A stretch of 64,000 bases of DNA from Ligustrum vulgare (Eukaryota > Streptophyta > Magnoliopsida > Lamiales > Oleaceae), in contig OY743189.1 of assembly GCA_963555705.1 (NCBI GenBank), positions 9,255,501 to 9,319,500 on the forward strand, read 5' to 3'. Below are positions 11,290 through 22,820 of the stretch, piece after piece; within the stretch, counting starts at the first letter, position 1, and every line of letters begins with the position of its first letter. The notes beneath the pieces are model-generated. The model made no database searches. It saw nothing but the letters and a program-made list of their open reading frames with translations, and was not told where the DNA came from. The translations under genes and the position numbers were made by a program.

Positions 11290-13959
11290 AGTAGTATAAT
11301 TTATTTGAGTGATTCTGACAGTGAAGAAGAAAAAGACTAGAACTACATGGCTCATCTATCATCCGAGGAGGAGGCTTCTTTGAGAGAGCTCTGAAGCAAG
11401 CAGGACAGGGATTTGGGAGGAGAGGCTGTGGGCTCTTCTTCTGGTCATCAGGACCTCGGATTAATTGTTAGGGCCCCATTTAGGGTACATAGGGAAGAGT
11501 TGGGGCTTTCTGAGGAGGAAATAACCTAGGTTGAAGGTTGGGTAGACCTGGTGAATAAAGTATCAGGGTATCATGTAGACCTTGATCCGAACCCAGAGTC
11601 GTGGGAAAGCAACGAGATCGCCACTGAAATTCGAGGGGTTGATTTGGCTGGAGCCTTGGCGAAATTCAGGATGCCAGAAGGGGTTCGATTAGTGCACCCT
11701 ACACCTTCTTTCCGACCTTGCAGCCCTCCCCCAGGTCAAGTGGCCATATGTTATGATGCTCTATCCTGCGGGATGAGGCTACCCCTGCACCCCTTCTTCA
11801 GGGCACTGCTCAGGAGCTACAACCTATGCCCCTACCAGCTGGCTCCCAACTTCTGGACGCAGGCCGTGGGTACTTAGCTAGTGTGGAAAGAGGTCAACCC
11901 TGACTATCCCATCTCACTACACATCATACATACCTTGTATACGTTGAAGAAATCAATTAGAAGGGAAAAAGACGTGAGGTCGGACGTCAAAGACTGGTAT
12001 TACTTGTCTCCTAGGGGCTCATACCCTCCCGTTATTACTGGTCATCCCACTTCGATAAAGAATTGGAGAAACTAGTAGTTCTGGGTTTCGGGGGAGTGGT
12101 AGAGCTACCTGTGGACCCTAGTCCAGAAATCACAGTTCCCGGAACTCTTTCCCCACCTAGTGAGTCTTGTATTTGCTTTCGCGTCCTTAAGTGTCGTTTG
12201 TCATTCACTTTTTATTTTCTTTTCATCTTTCTTTACTTGTTTTTCACATGTTATTGGTTTATGGCAGGGGATACTTTTGTCTGCCTCCTCTCCGACGCGG
12301 ACTTAGCGGCAGTGAGGCGCTTGTTTACCTACAAGGGAACTTTTCAGGGGGTCATCCAACAAAACAAACTCTTTGTTAAGCACGGTCTTATGAAAGCCAT
12401 GAGTGAGTTAACTTTCTTATTGCCTTCGTAGCTTTCACCTCATTATTCATAGCCTTATTATTCTCTCTTGCTTGCTAGGTTCCAAAGACTTCCCGAAGAT
12501 CTCCTTGAAGGGCCTTATGGCCAAAAAGGTCCCACCTGCACTTCGCCACGGCAGCGAGATCGAAAGGAGGCAAAAAGTAGTACTTGCTAATTTGCAAGTA
12601 GGGGTGGCAAAGGAGGTATCCGAGGCGTCCACTGCCCAACTTGAGAGTCCTCTTCCTGCATTGCTACCACCACCCAGTCTGTTTCCGGTGGGTCCCCAAC
12701 AGCCTAGCTTGAAAAAAGAGGCTGAACATAAGAAGGTTACTGCAACGAGGAAGGGAAAAAGGTCAGATAGGGGTGGCTCTAAGAGGGAAAGGGAGTCTAA
12801 GAATGTCTCGGTGCCATCTCCCTTGTCCGAGGATATTTTCAATCCTATATTCGAGGAGGAGCTCGTCCCTTTGAAGAGGCTTAGGAGGGGAAAGGATACC
12901 ACCTCTATTCCTCCACCACCAGATACCCAGGACTTGGAGGACGAGCCTTCCGTGTCTACCCCAGGTTTTGCTTATGAAATGACATCTGCGGGGGCAGAGG
13001 AGCTCAAACATATTAAAGCCAGTGTCCTCCCTAAGGACGTCACCTTCAGTCCTACTTTATCCGACTCCCCCAGTTCTCCTCCTGCCAGGGCTTCCTTGGT
13101 CACTGAGCAATTTTGGATAGAGGGCTGGTCCGCCTTCTCTTCCAGTGCCACTCCGTCCCGAAAGCTACTTGCTGCTAAATCTATGAATGCTAGGGCACTG
13201 GCCCTTGTTGACGAGGTGGAGTCTTCAGTGGAGGAGGCGCAGGGGGACAAGAAAGATGCTGAGATTGCACTCCGTCATGCGGACAACATGCTGAAGGAGA
13301 TTAATGATCTTAAAACTCAGCTGTCCATAGCCTGCAAATCTTCCTTAGAGGAGAGGGCTCACGCGAAGCGCCTCCAGGAAGATAATGATAAAATGAAGCA
13401 CGACCTCCAGGCCTCTGAGTCAGATGTGGAGGCTCTGTGCAAGAAGCTTGACGACTCCAACCGTGCGCAGTCTATCACATCTGAAGCCTTAGCAGAGGCA
13501 AATTCCACGAAGGCCAAGCTAGCATCCGAGGTGGCAGAAATCACCTCTAAGGTACAAGGGGAGGTGGAGGCTAAGAAGAAGGCTGAGGAGGATTATGCTT
13601 CCCTGGAGAAACATATTGACTCCAGAATTGCTGAGGCCTTGGAGTGTACGATTGCAGCCAAGGTGAAGGAGGTTCTAGGGGTCGAAGTGTCGAAGGCAGT
13701 TCAGAACTTCAAGGATACTTTCGAAGAGACCCCTGAGTATGAAGCTATGCAGAGGGTTTTTGGGAACATTGGAGCTAGGATGGCCTTGAAAGATGTAAAG
13801 GAGACTTTCCCAGATTTGGACATTTCCCAGATCGAGGCCTTATATCGTGAGCCACAAGATTTAGGGGAAGATCCTCCTACTGATGCTTCCTCTGACTCCT
13901 GCCAGATCATACCAGTCGGAGATTCTGCCAAAGACCCCCTGGTGAATGCGGCTAGTTAG
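11290..13959 (+). pseudogene. Antisense spliced gene in the Tat element (Transposase_28-like)
   Basis: A plus-strand gene opposite to gag-pol. Exon 1 (about 11290-12159) holds YDALSCGMRLPLHPFFRALL, NLCPYQLAPNFW and WYYLSPR. This pattern fits the plant 'putative gypsy type transposon' family (Pfam PF04195). A GTGAGT donor at 12160 and CAG acceptor ending at 12267 define intron 1; GTGAGT at 12403 and TAG ending at 12478 define intron 2. Exon 2 (12268-12402) encodes DTFVCLLSDADLAAVRRLF and joins in phase to exon 3 (12479-13959). Exon 3 is about 490 residues: Pro/Ser-rich and basic, then coiled coil (roughly residues 250-400). In-frame stops (11338, 11392, 11527, 11875, 12076, 12079) and a probable frameshift near 12080 break exon 1. 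Such antisense ORFs are known in Tat/Retand elements; their role is not established. Confidence 0.75.
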
Positions 13960-14591
13960 TTTTTTGGTTTATTTCTTGAACTTTAAATTGTAAATGTAAC
14001 GACATTTTGAATTGTAAATACTTTGATTTATAAATGCAGTGGTTTATTTTAACTCAATGTTTTGGTCATTTTGCGAGGTTTGACATTGCTGACCACAAGT
14101 TTTGGTTTGTATAACATTATTTGTTAAGTGTGAATGCTTACAAACACAAACGCCCCCTAAACGCATTGTATGAAGATAGGTAAACGTTTCCAAACACAAA
14201 CGCATTGTATGAAGATATGTGAATAGTCTCTCAGATCTAAGTAGCTTAAGGCATTCATACTTGCTGGTTAGATCTGATTTTGACAAACATCTAAACATTT
14301 TTTATTTATACTCCATAACACCTGCATTTATTAGTTTGGATGAACTCCTATTGACGGTGTTAATACGTTCAATCCACACGCAGTGATCGTAGTGCATGCT
14401 TTATAAGAGTCCCTTGTTTTAACAAAGTTCAAGCATAGTGGAGATATATTGTCCTATAAACAAAATAATGTAGGCATTTTTACTATCTGTTATGCTTACT
14501 GATAGCACTTGGTGCAATCCTTAACGTAACTCACTTAAGATTTTCATTAAATCATATGGAGACATTGTGACCACCGAAGAGGAATTTGATT
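13960..14591. other. Spacer between the antisense gene and pol
   Basis: No gene is seen. Two partial copies of a phrase with CAAACACAAACGC and ATTGTATGAAGATA lie between 14130 and 14220. The two convergent units (antisense gene from the left, pol from the right) both end here, so it would hold both polyadenylation signals. Confidence 0.5.
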
Positions 14592-15850
14592 TTATTGAAA
14601 GTAGCGACGAAGGTGATCTGTGTTCCAAGGATTACACAAAGGTACCCCAGATAGGTCTTCGATCATGTACGTGCCGAGTACCACCTCGGAGGCGACTCTG
14701 TAAGGGCCTTCCCAGTTAGGAACTAAAGTCCTTACTCCTGATTCTTGAGTACAGGGAAGAAAATTTTTGAGGACTAAGTCCCCAATGTTAAAGTGCCGAC
14801 CCTTTACCCTTTTGTTGTAATGGCGGGCCATTTTTTCATGGTACTTTGTCATTACTATCTGAGAATCACTCCGTTTTTCCAGGAGGAAATCCAAGCTAGC
14901 TCTCTGTGCTTCTTCGTTTTCCACCTCATCATAATGGATTTGACGAAGAGAAGGCACCCCAATTTCAACTGGGTATACCGCCTCGGATGCATACGCTAAG
15001 GAGAAAGACGTTTCACCAGTGGCAGTGTGTGAGGTGGTCCGAAGTGCCTATAATACTTGTGGGAGTTCATCTACCCATGCGCCTTTTTTGGACTCCAGCT
15101 TCCTTTTCAGGGTATTTTTTATGGTTGTATTCACAGCTTCAACCTGTCCGTTAGCTTGTGGGTGATGTGGAGATGAAAATAATTTCTTAATTCCCAAATC
15201 GTCACACAATTCATCTATGCTTCTGTTTTTGAACTGTTTTGCATTATCACTAACCAGCGAGTGCGGTATTCCGAATCGGCATATGACATTCTTCCAGATG
15301 AACTTTGTGGTGTTGGCATCGATAATCCTCATCAGTGGTTCTGCCTCGACCCACTTGGTGAAATAGTTAATTGCCACTATTGTAAAGCAATTATTACTAG
15401 TACCCCTAGGCATAGGACCAATAATATCAACCCCCCACTTCGCAAAAGGCCAAGGACTAGTCACCACAATTAGCTTGTGATGCGGCTGATGCGGTATGGT
15501 TGCATGCCTTTGGCATTTATCGCATTTGCACAGAAGTCATGGGAGTCCTTTCGCATAGTCGGCCAAAAATATCCCAGTTTAAGGGCTTTCCGAGCTAGTG
15601 ATAACGCCCCGACGTGGTTGCCACATATGCCCTCATGGATTTCTTTCATTACATATCGTCCTTCCTCCGGCCCCACACATCTCAGCAAAGGGGAGGCATA
15701 GCTCCGTTTATAGAGCAGGTCATCCAAAAGTACGAAATTTGCGGCATATCTTTGCAACTTCCGAGTTGTTTCAGGCTCGTCTGGCACTGTCTGATGCTTC
15801 AAGTATGCTAGTATAGGATTCATCCAGGATCCTTCTTCTTCTATTGCCAA
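14592..15850 (-). pseudogene. Tat element integrase
   Basis: Three minus-strand pieces. 15850-15470 carries the N-terminal zinc-binding region: HEGICGNHVGALSLARKAL and LGYFWPTMRKD are clear, but the final Cys pair is degraded (FCANAINAKG). 15467-15048 is the DDE core: WGVDIIGPMPRG (first Asp), LVSDNAKQFKN (second Asp; DNG is usual) and PQANGQVEAVN (Glu). 14957-14592 is the C-terminal region, with MARHYNKRVKGRHFNIGDLV and NWEGPYRVASEV, ending at DHLRRYFQ. The frame changes between pieces make it inactive as read. Confidence 0.88.
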
Positions 15851-16757
15851 AATCTCCGTCCTGGCTCAACAGAAGAGGTCAACAAGTGCTCAATTGTGAT
15901 CAAATTATGGAGCTCTGAATCATTGCTGCTTGCTAGTTTGGATAAAGCATCGGCGTTGGAATTCTCAGTTCTGGGAATGTGCTGTAACTCCATTTTTCCG
16001 AAGTGCACAGTCAAATCTCTTACTTTTTTCAATTAAGCGACCATAGCTGGTTCTTTGGCAGAAAATTGTCCATTAAACTGACTCACAACGAGATGCGAAT
16101 CACTATTCGCCACTACGGACTTAATCTTCAAAGCTTTCGTAAGTCTCAGCCCAGCTAATAGCACCTCGTATTCAACAACATTATTTGAGGCTTTAAAGTC
16201 AAAACGAATCGCATTGTGCAATTTGAATCCTTCTGGGCTTATTAGCAATATTCCCACACCGGATCGTCCCTCAGCCGAGGACCCATCAACGAACAATTTC
16301 CACTCTCGGCTATCATCCGTGTTATCAACCATCTCAACCTCCGACGGATGTGTAAACTCAACTTGAAATCCGCTAATGCTTGACCCTTTACAGCGGTCCT
16401 AGGCTCATAATGTAGGTCGAACTGGCTAATTTCAATCGCCCACTTCATTATCCTTCCAGATACATCTAGTTTCTGCAACACCTGTCTCATAGGAAATTTG
16501 GTAAGAACGTGTATGGAGTGCGACTGAAAGTAGGGATGGAGCTTACGAGATGTTGTGATCAACGAGAGAGCAAGTTTTTCCATATCTGGGTAACGTGTTT
16601 CAGCATCCAGCATGGCTTTGCTTACATAATACACCGGGAACTGATTCCCATCCTCCTCTCTGACCAATACCGAGCTAACAGCCTCTTTTGATATGACTAA
16701 ATACAAATAGAGAAGTTCGCCAGCCTTTGGTTTTGATAGTAATGGGGCCTGTCCCAA
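15841..16757 (-). pseudogene. Tat element tandem RNase H domains
   Basis: 16757-16242 is the RNase H domain following RT: YLYLVISKEAVSSVLVREED, YYVSKAMLDAETRYPDMEKL and FDLHYEPRTAVKGQALADF. 16332-15841 adds a second, archaeal-type RNase H: WKLFVDGSSAEGRSGVGILL (catalytic Asp), NNVVEYEVLLAGLRLTKALK (Glu), SDSHLVVSQFNGQF (Asp) and IPRTENSNADALSKLAS. Two RNase H domains in series mark the Tat/Ogre/Retand branch. A frameshift near 16330 and a stop near 16033 break the unit. Confidence 0.85.
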
Positions 16758-16808
16758 GAATGCTTTCTGGTCGGCAAAAGCCTGCTCACATTCCGGCGTC
16801 CATTGAAA

Positions 16809-17966
16809 TCACTTCCCTCCCTTCATGACCTTAAAGAATGGCAGGCATTTGTCAGTGGACTTGGAAACAAATCGATTTAAGGCCGCAATTCTCCCCGTCA
16901 AGGTTTGTACTTCTTTTTTATTCCGAGGTGATCGCATGTTTAACAAAGCATTGATTTTATCGGGATTGACTTCGATCCCTCTCATATTCACCATGAATTC
17001 AAGAAATTTTTCGGACGCTACCCCAAAAGCGCACTTCGCTGGGTTGAGCTTCTTTCGATATTTCCTCAAAACATCGAATGCCTCTGACAAATGGCGGATA
17101 TGCTCTGTGGCGACCATGCTTTTGACCAGCATGTCATCAACATATACCTCCATGGTGTTTCCTAATTGTTCTGAAAACATGCGATTTACCAACCTTTGAT
17201 AGGTAGCTCCAGCATTTTTTAAGCCAAATGGCATAGCTTTGTAACAATAGAGTCCCCTATCTGTAATAAACGAAGTATGCTCCTCATCTGCTTCATACAT
17301 GGGGATTTGATTGTACCCGGAGTATGCATCCATAAAGCTCAGCATCTCATGTCCCATTGTGGAGTCAACTAACTGATCAATCCGAGGCAGTGGAAAACTG
17401 TTTTTGGGACATACCTGGTTCAAATTTGAAAAATCAATACTTACTCTCAGCTTCCCATTATGTTTTGGTACCAAAACAGGGTTTGATACTCACTTCGGAT
17501 ACCGGGATTCTCTGATAAAGCCATTTTTCAACAGCTTCGTAACCTCTTCTTTCAAGGCCTCATACTTATCAGAACTCATAGGTCTTCTCTTTTTCCTGTG
17601 CCCAGGGCTTCTGGGATCAAGCTGGAATCTGTGACAGGCCACTTTAGGATCGATCCCAACCATGTCATCATGTTTCCATGCGAATACATCGAGGTTTTCA
17701 AGTAAGAAGCTTTTCAGGTGATCTTTGTATTCAACCGGTGAATCCAATCCAATCTGCAACTCCTTGATTGGGTCAAGTGGATCTACACCGAAGCATTCCA
17801 ACCTTTCAGCTAGGGTAGAGCAATTACCTCCTGCCATTCTTAGGTCCAGATCTGCTAGATCTTCTTCCAGCGTCATTGTAACATCCTCATTTCCTAAGGT
17901 TTCTCCACCCAGTCTTTCAGGGTCTGGATCAGCCTCGGTCATTGCTACATCACTAATTATGTTCAA
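16809..17966 (-). pseudogene. Tat element reverse transcriptase
   Basis: 17966-17490 leads in with DVFAWKHDDMVGIDPKVACH and KLLKNGFIRE. 17474-16809 is the catalytic part: VSIDFSNLNQVCPKNSFPLP, FMDAYSGYNQIPM, CYKAMPFGLKNAGATYQRLV and VYVDDMLVKS. The YVDD pair is at 17133-17144. The two halves share a frame and are split by one TGA at about 17487-17489, where family members have Trp (TGG to TGA). Apart from this single stop the RT looks intact. Confidence 0.88.
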
Positions 17967-18064
17967 GCTCCGGTCTTGAAATTTCCGGATTGCGTTTGTG
18001 TAACAGGCCCACGATTCAGTTTAGCTCCCCCTTACAGTCGTAACACCATGCTCCGTGGGGAATT

Positions 18065-18809
18065 TCATGCAAATGTATTTTGTATGAGTTGCAGCTCCCA
18101 AGTCAATGAGACTTGGTCTCCCAATTGAGCCATGATAGCAGGAGATTTTGTCCACAGCCAAGAATTCCATGGGGATCTGGAAAGAGTTGGTGCTTGCCCT
18201 ACCTCAGTCATGAGGGTTATGGATCCTCTGGGAGTTATGCTGTCCCCAGTGAATCCATATATTGGATCCGGGACTGGAATGTGTGGAGTGCTGATCCCCA
18301 TCTTATCAAAAGTTACCCCGTAAATCACATTTACCAAGGCATTATCATTCGTGACAACCCATTCCGAGCCACTACTACCCTGATAACCAATGCATCATTG
18401 TGTGGGAAGTGAACTCCAATAGCATCGTTTTGGGTAAAGGTGATAGATTCTGTCCGAGGCATCCCAACAGGATGTGAATGGATATGGTAATTTACGTTGG
18501 AGGGCTGCTTGGCTTCTCTGATATATCTCTTTTGGGAGTTGTTTGTGCTCCTACCTGGGTGGGGGCCTCCCAATATTGTGTCGATTTCACGAATAGGAGG
18601 GTCGGCCACAGGCGTAGGAGGTTCTCTTGTAACTTTAGCGTGTGCCGAGGAGGTATCCTGGCCCTTGTTCCTGTCTCTTTGACGATTGTCAATCCTCTCT
18701 TTGGTCGAGTTCTTCCACGGAGCTTTCCTATCAGCTCGATTGAACTTCTGGCCACTTGGTTTTTGAGTTCTCCCCTTGTTAGGGGAGAAATCACTTCACC
18801 TTCTTCCAT
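18065..18809 (-). pseudogene. Tat element protease and gag-protease linker (broken)
   Basis: 18609-18331 reads as the linker before protease, ending in HFPHNDALVIRVVVA. 18337-18065 resembles the retropepsin fold: YGVTFDKMGI, YGFTGDSITPRGSITL and PSAI-like residues. The active-site Asp-Ser/Thr-Gly is replaced by DNALV, and the frames change near 18335, so the enzyme is dead. 18809-18492 is a further open stretch without a recognised domain. Confidence 0.65.
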
Positions 18810-20547
18810 GCGCCTTTTGGTCCGCTAACATGTGGATTTCCCTGCAATCTTTTGTTGCGTGACCGTAATACCTGTGGTAGGCGTAGTAAGCCCCAATCAT
18901 GGGTTGTTTTCCACTTCGGCTACTTTCCATTCTTCCTCGAGCCATGGGAGAATCCTGAGAAGGAGCGTTGGAGTGCAAGTTGGGGATAGCTTCCGTGATC
19001 TCTACTGCATAGCTGGACCCTGTCCCCGGAAATGGACGCGACGCCCCACTTCGGTTACTGCCGAACCTATCCTTGTTACCTCCTTTCTTGAGGTTTGCTT
19101 CATTAGAATACCCAAGATTGTATCTCCTTTGAGGATGGTTGTCTCTGGCCCTAGCCATTTCTTCTGATACGATCTCCTCCTTCATCAAGTCTACTAGGGC
19201 GTTGTAATCCCTTGGTTTTCTGCTTCGGACATCCCTCCAAAATATGCTCGTCATATCTAGCCCTCCTTTCAATGCGGAAAACATCTCCGCCTCGGTGATG
19301 TTTTCACAAATGTGCTTCTCTTCAGTAAACCGAGCTAGGTAACTTTTCAGAGATTTATCACTTCCTTGCCTTAGATCCTGAAGGCGTTGGAGTGGGAGCT
19401 GGCCAGGCTTAGAGGAAACAAAGCCATTTTTAAAGGCTGTTTTCAGATCTCTCCAACTGTGGATGCTACCAGGAGGGAGCTTTTTGTACCATCGTATCGC
19501 ACTTCCCTTAAGAGTCAAAGCAAAAGCTTTGCACTTCAGTGCCGGAGTAGCTCCGGCTATTTCCATGCTAGAGCGGTAGTTTAGGAGGTGATCGTCAGGG
19601 TCACCTCGGTCAGAAAACTTTGTTATTTCTGGCATTTCAAAGTCATGAGGCACTGGGCACCTACGGATGCCCTCTGTGAAGGGACTTATTTCCTCTTCTT
19701 CATCCAGCTCGTATGAGGGTAGTTCACCGTTCTCGTCATGACTAGAATACATTAGGTCATGGTATTGGTCGTAGGGCGGTGGAGCGTACTCTTGCCTTTG
19801 TGGTGGCAAAACTCGGTCGTAGTTTGACCTTTCATGGGTTGGAAAATCATTACGAGATTTGGTCTGAGCTGCTTCGGCTCTCCTTTCCTGCCTATTCCTA
19901 GGCTCATGCGTGGGGGCCAACTTTTCTGCTCCCGTACCATGCTGGTCCCTATGCATTTGACTCCGCGACAAGGCTTCTTCAGCGCGTCGCTCTAGCCTAT
20001 TTCTAGGCTCAGCTGCATTGTGCCGACCTTGATCAGTTCGACCCCCTCGTTTGCCTCTGAATAGCTCTCCTATTAGGCTGAAGACACTGCCAGATTTTGT
20101 GGGCGAAGCCTCCCTGTGTCTAGCTGGGAGTTGGTCTTGTTCTTCAGGTGCTTCATGCTCCGAGCCTTCTTCGTAGAGGGGCGCGAATTCCACCTCGGCA
20201 TATGCCTGTAGATCTTGATAATAATAGGAGGCAGTGGCCGCATCGGATGGTGAGTAATGTGGCTGTAAATATTGCGGGGGTATAATGGGCTCGTTCATAA
20301 CATATCCTCTAGCCATGTAAGCGTTCATCGCAGCAGTTTGTTCAATCTACTGTTTCTGCATTTCCAGCATTTGGGCTGCCATGCGAGTCATGTATCGCAA
20401 CATGCGGCGATTTCTGTGCCGGCGCAGATGGTTAGGTTGAGCTATTCCCTCGTTTGCGTTCTCCTGAGGCCTCTGAGGAACATCTTCCTCACTGTGCTGG
20501 TCATTTCTACCCCTTCGAGGGTTAATATCATCACCACTTTCATTCAT
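18796..20547 (-). pseudogene. Tat element gag
   Basis: A start at 20547 (MNESGDDINPRRGRNDQHSE) gives 66 codons to a TAG at 20347-20349. The same frame then runs 510 codons (20328-18796). The core FALTLKGSAIRWYKKLPPGS and SWRDLKTAFKNGFVSS (roughly residues 265-305 of the long piece) is the retrotransposon gag domain, followed by SLKSYLARFTEE. A knuckle-like HRYYGHATKDC near the C-terminus lacks its first Cys. The N-terminal third is rich in Arg, Glu and Gln. The TAG follows a Gln-rich run, consistent with CAG to TAG. Confidence 0.88.
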
Positions 20548-20616
20548 GTTTTAGAGCAATTCCTTAGTTTTACCTTCTCTTTCAAAGATGGGTTATCTTT
20601 TATCTCAAAGTTCCAC

Positions 20617-20742
20617 GCCTTTTTCAAGGTGAACAAACTTATATTTCAAAGTTCTTATGCCTTTTTCAAGGTGAACAAACTTATATTTCAAAGTTCTTAT
20701 GCCTTTTTCAAGGTGAACAAACTTATATTTCAAAGTTCCTAT
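20617..20742. repeat. Three 42-bp tandem repeats in the Tat leader
   Basis: Three near-identical 42-base units starting GCCTTTTTCAAGG at 20617, 20659 and 20701, between the primer site and gag. Units two and three differ only near their ends. They lie in the untranslated leader of the element's RNA. Confidence 0.93.
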
Positions 20743-20842
20743 GGTTCTTTGCTCTTTTGCAAGAGGTCGCTAGCCCCTTTTTCAAGGTTTCCTTTTGCGC
20801 GGTAGCTTTTCACCATGAGTTTTCTTGGTTAGCAGTATGGCT

Positions 20843-20859
20843 TCCCACAGACGGCGCCA
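20843..20859 (-). promoter_or_regulatory. Tat element primer-binding site
   Basis: On the minus strand TGGCGCCGTCTGTGGGA starts three bases inside the right LTR edge. A TGGCGCC-type primer site is common in Tat/Athila elements; the tRNA that would pair was not worked out. Confidence 0.8.
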
Positions 20860-20862
20860 AAA

Positions 20863-21532
20863 TGTTGACCACAAAATCCGACTGGACCTTGGACCAACAC
20901 GTCTCAGCTCTTCCCTCTTGAACATGTGGATCTCCTGCGCACTGTGACAAACGACCAGTTGCAAAGGGGGTCGAGGTGGCTCTCATTTGCACTCCGATGC
21001 CAAAGTCAATGCTCATTTCAAGCAGATATAAATTGGGTGCGGGAAATATAAATGTGTAAAAGAGAGAAATGGGAGTGAGAGTAAATATTTAGCTAAGAGT
21101 ATGAAATTGACAACCCCTCACAAAGCGGGATGAGTGCTCTATTTATAGAGGAACTCGTTGTTTCGGATCGTGACACGTAACGTACTTTACACTTGTATTT
21201 ACCCTAACTTCTAAAAAGGAGATCTTGCCTTTTGATATTAATCATTACTATTCTTTGTAGGGGATGGGCGCTTGTCACTTCATGGTAAAGGTGGTGTCAC
21301 ATCTCTGACTTCATCCCCTATCCCATCCCTCTTCTGTGCGTCACTGTAAAGCACCTCGGTTTAAGCATAAAGTATATCGTCCAAACACAAATCAATTCGG
21401 CCAAAGAGGTTCGCGTGATATTCCACATCGGCAGTTGACCCAAGGTGATATTCTAAGCTTTAATCATGGGCTAGAGTCCATTGGGCCTTCGCTGGTGGTC
21501 CAATGTGCCGCATTTTTGGTACGATCTCAACA
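20863..21532 (-). repeat. Tat element LTR, right copy (5' LTR)
   Basis: Direct repeat of 9587-10254, starting TGTTGACCACAAAATCC and ending GATCTCAACA, followed by the target copy GTTAT at 21533-21537. Confidence 0.93.
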
Positions 21533-21537
21533 GTTAT

Positions 21538-21717
21538 AATTCTTAAATAGCTATTTTTATCTTGTATATTTATATTTTTGTAAGTTTGCCATAAGAAATC
21601 ACTTATCCAATTTAGTTGCATATTGAGAAATCCATTGAAATCTCCACATGATCTCAATGGTTGGAATATAACTGTATTAGCTCCTCTTATTTGATAAGAT
21701 CCTACTAAAAGGTTAAG
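21538..21717 (-). pseudogene. Endogenous caulimovirid fragment, middle piece
   Basis: The minus strand reads LLVGSYQIRGANTVIFQPLR and SCGDFNGFLNMQLNWISDFL, ending at the Tat target copy. Across the GTTAT duplication the same Lys/Asn-rich character resumes on the other side of the Tat element, so both were once one sequence. It could belong to a movement-protein region, but I do not recognise it with certainty. Confidence 0.4.
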
Positions 21718-22499
21718 GTGGCGTTCTTTTTGTATTTTATTTTGTATTTTCATTTTCGAAAATATTTTATGTTTCCTGTTTTTATTTTTATTTTCAAATT
21801 TGCTAAAAACACGTTTTGTTTGTCATTTCTGAAAAATGTTTTTGAAAATAAAAAGTTGGAAAACACTTTCGATTTGAAATTTTATAGAATACTACTTAAA
21901 CTATTTTTAATTAATTTGCTTGCAGAATACTACTTGCTCAAACTCAAATTTCTTTTCACAATACACTAAAAACATGGTTACCTATAATACACTAATGTGA
22001 GCACTAAGAGTCTATATTAACACAGCTTGGTCAGGTTCGGGATTTGAGGAAGTTCTGATTCTATTAAAATCCACAAAAAACGAGTTCTTTCAAAACTGCC
22101 AGAATCCATTTATCAAGACATTTTTGAAATATAACAACAAGAATTCCCACTTAATTTTTTTTTTTTTTTATAATGTTGATATTGAATTCAATAAAACTTT
22201 ATTTTAGGTTTAATTCCAAGTTAGGATAATTCTTTAGAAAAGAAAAAAAATTATTTAGGCTTAATTCAAAACTAGGATAATTTTCCAAAAAAAATAAATA
22301 AATAAAAAATCCCAAAACGCTTTTTCCATGTTTTGAACATTTTTTGTTGAAATACAATTAACGCCCAAAACGAGGTTTTGAACTTTTTGCGTTTTGTGTA
22401 CAATTTTTTTTTTCCAAAATGATAAAGAGAACGCATTTTTAGTATTTTTGAAAATAAAAAACAGAAAACAACCTCAAAATAGCAAAGAAAACAGGGCCT
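21718..22499. mobile_element. MITE-like foldback in the caulimovirid fragment
   Basis: The two ends are imperfect inverted copies rich in TTTTGTATTTT and TTTTTATTTTCAAA strings; the right end inverted reads GGCCCTGTTTTCTTTG. The inside has no gene. Possible short target copies are TTAAG (left) and CTAAG (right). Caulimovirid-like sequence lies on both sides. The superfamily is uncertain. Confidence 0.55.
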
Positions 22500-22649
22500 A
22501 AGTTTTTCGATTACTTGTTTTTCAAATTTGATTTATGGAAATTCTGTCATTAGCATCTTCCTTTTATATGCTCTATTTCTAATATAAAATATGATTCATA
22601 TTTTGCTTCTTTATATGTCATTATTTAATATTCATAAAATTCTTCTATT
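22500..22649 (-). pseudogene. Endogenous caulimovirid fragment, short piece
   Basis: AT-rich minus-strand sequence with a short readable part (MTYKEAKYESYFILEIEHI) and frame changes, bounded by the MITE and by the CTATT target copy (22645-22649) of the Copia element. Assigned to the caulimovirid by continuity and composition only. Confidence 0.35.
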
Positions 22650-22820
22650 TGTTATGAAATAGAGAGAAAGAGAGAAGAAAATAAAGAGGCAAATAAACTT
22701 GTGTTTCATTAAGAATTAGAGCCCCATTTATATAGGGGAAGAAAGGGATATACAAAGTAATTATCCCTAGGGTTACAAGGGTATGAATGTCATTCACTAA
22801 ATAGTATAATATTTATAACA
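22650..22820 (-). repeat. Copia LTR, left copy (3' LTR)
   Basis: Starts TGTTATGAAATAGAGAG and ends ATTTATAACA; same as 27820-27990 apart from about four bases. Confidence 0.93.

Larger units (their letters stand above)
9587..21532 (-). mobile_element. Complete Tat-lineage Ty3/gypsy retrotransposon
   Basis: An 11.9-kb element bounded by direct LTRs (9587-10254 and 20863-21532) and by the exact 5-bp target duplication GTTAT (9582-9586, 21533-21537). Sense is minus: primer site next to the right LTR, then gag, protease, RT, RNase H, a second RNase H and integrase. A long 3' spacer follows, carrying a gene on the opposite strand. A second RNase H and extra antisense ORFs after pol are features of the Tat/Retand group. 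The first roughly 125 bases of the two LTRs differ at about nine places, so the insertion is not recent. Stops in gag and RT and a decayed protease make it non-autonomous now. Confidence 0.93.

Noticed and set aside
12447..13931. Minus-strand open frames opposite exon 3 of the antisense Tat gene
   Set aside because: Shadows of a long coding exon; no domain and wrong codon pattern.
20272..20805. 177-codon plus-strand frame across the gag start and leader repeats
   Set aside because: It runs antisense to gag and owes its length to three copies of the 42-bp repeat.
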